Translations under genes and position numbers: made by a program | Assembly (NCBI GenBank): GCA_900545175.1 | Contig: UQYF01000047.1 | Coordinates: 1-19,725 of the forward strand | DNA length: 19,725 bases | DNA from: an uncultured Eubacteriales bacterium | Lineage (GTDB): Bacteria > Bacillota > Clostridia > Lachnospirales > Lachnospiraceae | Direction: 5' to 3' | Notes under the pieces: model-generated | What the model saw: the letters and a program-made list of their open reading frames with translations, nothing else | Told to the model about the DNA's origin: nothing | Databases searched by the model: none | In this document: positions 14,997 through 19,725 of the stretch, in pieces | Layout of the letters: every line of letters begins with the position of its first letter | How positions within the stretch are numbered: position 1 is the first letter of the stretch

Positions 14997-15025
14997 TTTA
15001 TTTGAAGAATATTTTTTGATATAAT
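14997..15025 (+). promoter_or_regulatory. Candidate promoter of the class A PBP gene
   Basis: A perfect TATAAT (15020-15025) with extended-10 TG (15017-15018) and a weak -35 TTTATT at 17 nt, about 90 bp before the start codon. Confidence 0.55.
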
Positions 15026-15116
15026 GTAAAATCAGAAGATATAGTGCCGAGAACTCGCAGCATCATAATGCTCCACATATTTCTTCACTACAAGTTGTAA
15101 GGAAACGAGGATTAAC

Positions 15117-17660
15117 ATGAATTATGGTTCAAAAGCAATACGAAAAAAGATAAAATCGCTGCGCTCGCCATATGAAAAATTAGGCAAAAAAGCAGTATTA
15201 CTATTTTTTAAGCTGTTAACTGTATGTGTTGTCATATGCTTTGTCATGCTGACATGCGTTGGACTAGGCGCATTCACAGGCATTATACAGACAGCTCCAC
15301 AGGTTTCTCTCGATGCAGTATCGCCACAGTGGTACCAGTCATATATATATGACAGTGACGGTAACAAGGTCGAGACGCTTGTCGCATCCGGCTCTAACCG
15401 AATCGAAGCCAGCATAGAGGATATGCCTAAGCATCTTATCAATGCCTTTATAGCTATTGAGGATGCACGTTTTTACTCTCACAACGGCATTGACCCGCGC
15501 GGTATCGTGCGTGCTGCCTACGAGACAATCCAGAATAAGTTTAAAAGTACACAGGGTGCAAGTACAATAACTCAGCAGCTCATAAAAAATAACATTTTTT
15601 CTGCCGAGAGTGAGAACAGCCTTGTCGATACATTCAAGAGAAAATTTCAGGAGCAGTACCTTGCCCTGATACTCGAACAGGAGGTTGACAAGGACACTAT
15701 TTTACAGAACTATTTAAATACTATCAATCTTGGAAACAATAACCTTGGCGTTCAGGCGGCAGCACAGAATTATTTTAACAAGGATGTATCAGAGCTTACA
15801 ATCTCTGAAAGTGCTGTAATTGCAGCGACAACATCCAACCCTTATAAGTATAATCCTGTGCGTTTTCCGGAAAAGAACAGTGACCGCCGTAAAATAGTTC
15901 TCAACAACATGCTGAAATACGAATTTATAACACAGGCGGAATATGACGAAGCTCTTGCCGACAATGTGTATGACCGCATTATGAATGTGAAGAACACATC
16001 CTCCGGTTCAAGCGCATATTCTTACTATACAGATGCACTTATCTCCCAGCTTATGGAAGATTTGATGAGTCTTAAGGGTTATACACAGACACAGGCATAC
16101 AACCTCGTATACCGCGGTGGTCTCCAGATATACTCCTGTGAGGACAGTGAGCTCCAAAAATATGCCGAAGCTGCTGTCAACAATCCGGAATACTATGCCG
16201 GACGTTATGATTTTACTCTAAGATACAGAGTGCAGATAAAAGATAAGGACGGAGAATTCCACAGCTACACTGAAAACTCTATCCTCAATTTTTATCAGAC
16301 AACGCTTGGCATACCGGGCTTCACGCTCATGTTCTCAGAAGAGTCCGAGGCACAGGAAGCTATAAACAATTTTAAATCTTACATTTTAAATGAAACAGGC
16401 GGAACTGTAGTTGACGGAACAGAGAATATAACTTACACACTTGAGCCGCAGGCATCCTTCGTGCTGATAGAACAGTCTACCGGCTATGTCAAAGCACTCG
16501 TAGGAGGCCGTGGCGATAAGACACATTCCCTTGTTCTCAACCGTGCAACCGACTCAACACGTTCACCTGGTTCAAGCTTCAAGCTTCTGACCGTGTATTC
16601 TCCGGCTCTTGACACAGCAGGAATGACTCTTGCTACAGTTTACGATGACGTTCCATATATGTATTCAACCGGCAAGCTCGTAACCAATGTTGATGATGAA
16701 TACCATGGACTTATGACAATACGTGAAGCAATCACCGTTTCACGAAATGTACCTGCCGTAAAAATAATAACAGATATAACTCCGGAACTCGGATACAGCT
16801 ATGCACTAAGCTATGGCATAAGCACACTCACATCTGAGGAACAGCACTATCAGGCTATCGCACTCGGAGGTATCACCAACGGTGCAACCAACTATGAAAT
16901 GACTGCTGCATACGCCGCCATCGCCAACTATGGTGTATATAACGAACCCAAGCTGTACACGAAGGTTCTCGACCATGACGGAAATATCCTTATAGATAAC
17001 ACAACCTCAACAAGCCACAGGGTAATAAAAGAGTCAACAGCATGGCTTCTTGACAGTGCGCTTAGAAGTGTTGTCACAGACAATCTCACTTACCTAAAAA
17101 GCGATAATATGTACTACGCCGGAAAGTCAGGTACGTCACAGCTCAATACAGACAAGTGGTTCATAGGTTTCTCACCTTACTACACTGCCGGCATCTGGAT
17201 TGGAAATGATGACAGCACACCTGTCAACACCAACTATTATACTATGACACATCTATATATATGGCGTGATGTAATGGAACATGCGCATGAGAACCTTGAA
17301 TATACCGAATTCCAGAAGCCATACAATATCGTTGAAGCACAGGTATGTGCCGAATCGGGCAAACTTGCCATACCGGGCTTATGTGACAGCGACCCTCGCG
17401 GAAGCCAGATTATCACCGAATATTTCGAGGACGGAACTGTGCCTACGGAAGTGTGCGATGTGCACATACAGGTTACGATGTGCCGTAACTCCGGCAAAAT
17501 TGCAACAGACAACTGCCCTCCTGAATCACGTTATAAGGCTGTTTATATCAAAAAGGATTTATCTCTCATCCAGAATATAGACCAGTATATTGTAACTGAT
17601 TTAAATTATGTTATCACACCTGACAAGCTAAAAGACGAATGTGATATCCACGGTCATTAA
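15117..17660 (+). CDS. Class A penicillin-binding protein (PBP1A family)
   Basis: This bifunctional peptidoglycan synthase polymerises lipid II and cross-links the stem peptides outside the membrane. The 847-aa protein has a short basic cytoplasmic tail, one membrane anchor (about 26-56), a GT51 glycosyltransferase domain with EDARFYSHNG (115-124, catalytic Glu115) and GASTITQQ (147-154), and a transpeptidase domain with SSFK (catalytic Ser486, Lys489), SRN (542-544) and KSGTS (670-674). The last is a conservative variant of the usual KTGT. The C-terminal tail has paired-cysteine segments (CAESGKLAIPGLC; CRNSGKIATDNC) common in clostridial PBP1A proteins, with no PASTA domain. The ATG follows GAGGATTAAC. 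It is monocistronic, ending at 17673-17740. The symbol pbpA or ponA would be arbitrary. Confidence 0.96.
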   Translation: MNYGSKAIRKKIKSLRSPYEKLGKKAVLLFFKLLTVCVVICFVMLTCVGLGAFTGIIQTAPQVSLDAVSPQWYQSYIYDSDGNKVETLVASGSNRIEASIEDMPKHLINAFIAIEDARFYSHNGIDPRGIVRAAYETIQNKFKSTQGASTITQQLIKNNIFSAESENSLVDTFKRKFQEQYLALILEQEVDKDTILQNYLNTINLGNNNLGVQAAAQNYFNKDVSELTISESAVIAATTSNPYKYNPVRFPEKNSDRRKIVLNNMLKYEFITQAEYDEALADNVYDRIMNVKNTSSGSSAYSYYTDALISQLMEDLMSLKGYTQTQAYNLVYRGGLQIYSCEDSELQKYAEAAVNNPEYYAGRYDFTLRYRVQIKDKDGEFHSYTENSILNFYQTTLGIPGFTLMFSEESEAQEAINNFKSYILNETGGTVVDGTENITYTLEPQASFVLIEQSTGYVKALVGGRGDKTHSLVLNRATDSTRSPGSSFKLLTVYSPALDTAGMTLATVYDDVPYMYSTGKLVTNVDDEYHGLMTIREAITVSRNVPAVKIITDITPELGYSYALSYGISTLTSEEQHYQAIALGGITNGATNYEMTAAYAAIANYGVYNEPKLYTKVLDHDGNILIDNTTSTSHRVIKESTAWLLDSALRSVVTDNLTYLKSDNMYYAGKSGTSQLNTDKWFIGFSPYYTAGIWIGNDDSTPVNTNYYTMTHLYIWRDVMEHAHENLEYTEFQKPYNIVEAQVCAESGKLAIPGLCDSDPRGSQIITEYFEDGTVPTEVCDVHIQVTMCRNSGKIATDNCPPESRYKAVYIKKDLSLIQNIDQYIVTDLNYVITPDKLKDECDIHGH

Positions 17661-17672
17661 AATTAAGCAGAT

Positions 17673-17740
17673 AAAAAAGCTTCCAGAAACAGCCACACTG
17701 TATATAATGATGTGTGCACATATTCCGGAAGCCTTTTTTA
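17673..17740. terminator. Bidirectional terminator between PBP and spoVAE
   Basis: AAAAAAGCTTCCAGAA (17673-17688) pairs with TTCCGGAAGCCTTTTTT (17723-17739), with two mismatched or wobble positions. An inner CACAC/GTGTG hairpin sits within the loop. T-runs occur on both strands, and it ends 1 bp before the spoVAE stop. Confidence 0.8.
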
Positions 17741-17741
17741 T

Positions 17742-18098
17742 CTATTTTTTCATCTTAGGATTGGTTATAAGCGAAGCAATGAAGCCGAATATAAGCGCAC
17801 CTGAAATTCCGACAGCACCTGCCTTGAAGCCGCCCTTAAACACTCCCAACAAGCCTTCAAGGTCAACCGCCTCCTTAACTCCCTTCCACAGTACATTCCC
17901 AAAGCCAAGAAGAGGCACTGTGGCACCTGCTCCTGCCCAGTCGGCAAAAGGCTGATATATTCCTATTGCTCCGAGCATCGCTCCGGTACACACTAAAAGC
18001 ACCATTATTCTTCCCGGCATAAGCTTCGTCTTTTCCATAAGTATCTGTACGGCAACACATATCAGTCCGCCTACAACAAATGCTTTAATATAATCCAT
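17742..18098 (-). CDS. spoVAE: Stage V sporulation protein AE
   Basis: This small inner-membrane protein belongs to the SpoVA complex that moves dipicolinic acid into the developing spore and out at germination. With the start at 18098 it is 118 aa, close to the usual size, opening MDYIKAFVVGGLICV as family members do. GGAGAG lies 4 nt upstream of this ATG. Longer starts at 18101 and 18110 are in frame, but the latter has a weaker site. Hydrophobic helices and the segments TKLMPGRIMVLL, GIYQPFADWAGAGATVPLLGFG and GLLGVFKGGFKAGAVGI match the family. It lies downstream of spoVAD on the same strand, separated by the large inverted-repeat element, and ends at the bidirectional terminator. Confidence 0.93.
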   Translation of the reverse strand: MDYIKAFVVGGLICVAVQILMEKTKLMPGRIMVLLVCTGAMLGAIGIYQPFADWAGAGATVPLLGFGNVLWKGVKEAVDLEGLLGVFKGGFKAGAVGISGALIFGFIASLITNPKMKK

Positions 18099-18114
18099 CA
18101 TTCTCTCCATTTCT

Positions 18115-18421
18115 AAGCTTCGGGTATCAAAACATGCCTAAAAACTTACTTGTGTATAACGAGTTATATTTACGCATATCTCGACTTTGGGAAGAAGCTT
18201 AGTTGTTCTTAGGACTCTGCTTGATTTTTAGCCAAAAGCAGCATGGATGCTGCTTTAGAAGCAATGGATACAAGGATGTATGCCTGCTTCGGTGGCGTAT
18301 ATAGAGATATCATTAATCAGAGTCCTTAGAACATCTTGCTTCGTACAACGGAGTGATATGCATAAATATAACTCATTATACACTCATAAACTGAATCGGC
18401 ATGTCTTGACACCCGAAGCTT
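18115..18421. mobile_element. MITE-like inverted-repeat element between spoVAD and spoVAE
   Basis: The terminal inverted repeats (18115-18138 and 18398-18421) begin AAGCTTCGGGT and match at 22 of 24 positions. Inward, the arms continue as an imperfect inverted repeat of about 110 nt each, with GTGTATAAC-GAGTTATATT-type blocks at 18152-18171 and 18364-18383 and TTCT-AGGACTCTG blocks at 18206-18219 and 18318-18331 (13 of 14 match). The centre holds two tight hairpins: AAAGCAGCAT/ATGCTGCTTT (18235-18256) and GAAGCA/TGCTTC enclosing ATACA/TGTAT (18258-18290). TTCTAAG occurs at both outer edges (18111-18117, 18421-18427), overlapping the repeats, and could be a target duplication. There is no ORF, so it is non-autonomous if mobile. 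As RNA it would form one giant hairpin within the spoVAD-spoVAE transcript. Confidence 0.65.
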
Positions 18422-18438
18422 TCTAAGCAATCACATCT

Positions 18439-19476
18439 TTATTCTATCCGCTCAAGCACTATGCCATGTGCAATTCCCGGTATGCTCATACCTTCATTGT
18501 AACTCACTGTCGACATGAGCGCTCCTGTCGGGGCAAAAAGAACTCTCTTAAACTCCCCTTCCTCCATCCTTTTCAAAATATATGAGCAGAGTGTTGCTGC
18601 CGCACAGCCGCAGCCGCTTCCTCCTGCATGTGTATCCTGTGTCTCCTGGTCAAATATTATCATTCCGCAGTCAGAATGAACCTTCGATATATCCACTCCC
18701 TTTTCTTTTAATAAGTCAATCAGTATTCTCTGACCTACATAGCCAAGATCCCCTGTGAAAATTTTATCATAGTAATCTGCATCAACACCAAAATCCTTAA
18801 AATTGGCATATATCATATCGGCGCATGCCGGAGCCATACTGGCACCCATATTGAAGGAATCCTTCACACCATAATCCACAATTTTTCCGGTTGTAACACC
18901 CTTTATGCACACTTTTCCCGAAAAAGCTGCATTATTCCCGACAGCCTTCTCCAATATAACTCCTCCGCTTCCTGTGACTGTCCACGTTGCAGACAACGGT
19001 CTCTGATTTCCGTATTCAAGAGGAAAACGAAACTGCTTCTCAGCACTGGCAAAGTGGCTTGATGTGACCGCTATAACTCTGTCGGCACAGCCTCCTGCCA
19101 CAATCATCGAACCAAGCGACATACCCTCACCCATTGTCGAACAGGCTCCAAACAGTCCAAAATACGGAATATTATATTTTGCCAGACCGAATGAGGAAGC
19201 GATAAGCTGTCCTAACAAATCCCCCGAAAAGATATATCTTATATCGCTTTCTTTTACCTTTGCTTTGTTAAGGAGATGTCCGACCACCTTCTCCTGCAAG
19301 GTACTTTCCGCTTCCTCCCATGTATTCTGACCTGCCATCGGGTCATCCACAACTTCATCGAAGAGCTTTCCTAGAGGTCCATCGCCTTCTTTTTTTCCTG
19401 CCACACTCGCCCTTGCCGTGATAACAGGCGGCTCGCAAAACTCTACGCTCTGCCTTCCTATCATTTTTATGCTCAT
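18439..19476 (-). CDS. spoVAD: Stage V sporulation protein AD
   Basis: This thiolase-fold protein is the SpoVA component on the spore inner membrane that binds dipicolinic acid. From ATG 19476 it has 345 aa, close to the usual 335-340. Family segments include EGDGPLGKLFD (30-40), FSGDLLGQ, GLFGACSTMGEGM (107-119), SSHFASAEKQFRFPLEYGNQRP, TVTGSGG, MGASMAPACAD, FTGDLGYVG, HSDCGMIIFD, GGSGCGCAAAT and IPGIAHGIVLER. The start is uncertain: no strong ribosome site precedes 19476, a TTG lies two codons upstream and an ATG four codons downstream. spoVAE follows after a 340-bp gap occupied by the inverted-repeat element. spoVAC, usually just upstream, is not within the 249 bp available. Confidence 0.95.
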   Translation of the reverse strand: MSIKMIGRQSVEFCEPPVITARASVAGKKEGDGPLGKLFDEVVDDPMAGQNTWEEAESTLQEKVVGHLLNKAKVKESDIRYIFSGDLLGQLIASSFGLAKYNIPYFGLFGACSTMGEGMSLGSMIVAGGCADRVIAVTSSHFASAEKQFRFPLEYGNQRPLSATWTVTGSGGVILEKAVGNNAAFSGKVCIKGVTTGKIVDYGVKDSFNMGASMAPACADMIYANFKDFGVDADYYDKIFTGDLGYVGQRILIDLLKEKGVDISKVHSDCGMIIFDQETQDTHAGGSGCGCAAATLCSYILKRMEEGEFKRVLFAPTGALMSTVSYNEGMSIPGIAHGIVLERIE

Positions 19477-19520
19477 AAACAAAAAGCCATTTCATGGCAT
19501 CCTTTCTAAATTCTTTTTAC

Positions 19521-19550
19521 TAGAATACCCTGAAATGACAATTTATATTC
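19521..19550 (-). promoter_or_regulatory. Candidate sigma-G-type promoter of spoVAD
   Basis: On the minus strand GAATA (19546-19550), an 18-nt spacer and TATTCTA (19521-19527), about 45 bp upstream of the start codon. This fits the forespore sigma-G pattern (GHATR, 17-18 nt, CATNHTA) except for T in place of the first C of the -10. spoVA operons are sigma-G dependent in Bacillus and Clostridia. Confidence 0.45.
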
Positions 19551-19574
19551 TGTGATGTATTTTTTAATAATCAG

Positions 19575-19609
19575 TAATGCGAACTAATACATGGAATTAG
19601 TTCGCATTA
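19575..19609. terminator. Perfect 14-bp stem hairpin upstream of spoVAD
   Basis: TAATGCGAACTAAT (19575-19588) and ATTAGTTCGCATTA (19596-19609) pair perfectly around a 7-nt loop. On the minus strand there is no T-run directly after it (TTACTGATTATTAAAA). It may end a transcript entering from beyond the right edge, or be an operator near the spoVAD promoter. Confidence 0.5.
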
Positions 19610-19668
19610 ATTATAAAATTTCATACAATGGTTCTTGTGCCGGCTTAAATACAGCCGCAATGCATATG

Positions 19669-19702
19669 AAATGAGGGTCAAAAGGTATTTTGCCCCTCAT
19701 TT
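19669..19702. terminator. 15-bp stem hairpin near the right edge
   Basis: AAATGAGGGTCAAAA (19669-19683) and TTTTGCCCCTCATTT (19688-19702) form a 15-bp stem with one mismatch and a 4-nt GGTA loop. Its symmetric A/T ends suit a bidirectional terminator for a gene just outside the window. Confidence 0.55.
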
Positions 19703-19725
19703 GATATCCTCGAATTGCTCCGCTG

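Noticed and set aside
18115..18421. Ordinary terminator between spoVAD and spoVAE
   Set aside because: The arms are over 100 nt with terminal repeats and internal hairpins, and there is no T-run at the end on the minus strand.

Overview
This AT-rich window looks like the chromosome of an anaerobic pectin-degrading Firmicute of the Lachnospiraceae, most likely near Lachnospira (Eubacterium) eligens. That placement is an inference from the gene set: cytoplasmic pectin enzymes, an ABC importer without its own ATPase, L-rhamnose catabolism and SpoVA proteins. The genus was not confirmed by any search.

Layout. Positions 1-1237 hold no convincing gene. The left edge carries two tandem, strong sigma-A promoters with A-rich upstream tracts that fire leftwards out of the window, as expected just upstream of an rRNA or other stable-RNA operon. 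Next come several AT-rich repeats (36-bp tandem units, a 33-nt palindrome, and a palindrome with 22-bp tandem units). Positions 1238-12680 form a continuous minus-strand block that reads as a rhamnogalacturonan/pectin-oligosaccharide locus. In transcription order it holds a lipoprotein solute-binding protein, two permeases, a terminator, a CE12-type acetylesterase, a short GH88/GH105-like protein, a GH28 polygalacturonase-family hydrolase, an AraC-family regulator, a terminator, rhamnulokinase (rhaB), L-rhamnose isomerase (rhaA) and a terminator. Logic: import oligosaccharides, deacetylate and trim them inside the cell, then channel released rhamnose to rhamnulose-1-phosphate. The aldolase (rhaD) and the transporter ATPase must lie elsewhere.

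Positions 12681-13368 are intergenic and hold the transporter promoter, a good cre-like site, short tandem repeats and one copy of a repeat also present next to the GH28 gene. The right part is housekeeping: a PAP2-family membrane phosphatase (+) and a YigZ/IMPACT protein (-) converging on a shared bidirectional terminator, then a class A penicillin-binding protein (+), then a minus-strand spoVAD-spoVAE pair.

The most unusual structure is a roughly 307-bp element (18115-18421) between spoVAD and spoVAE. It has near-perfect 24-bp terminal inverted repeats, imperfect inverted arms of over 100 nt and two nested hairpins at its centre, and it shares motifs with the repeat cluster at 1085-1141. 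It resembles a MITE or a large structured RNA and matches no family I can name. A candidate sigma-G-type promoter lies upstream of spoVAD, and spoVAC is not in its usual place directly upstream.
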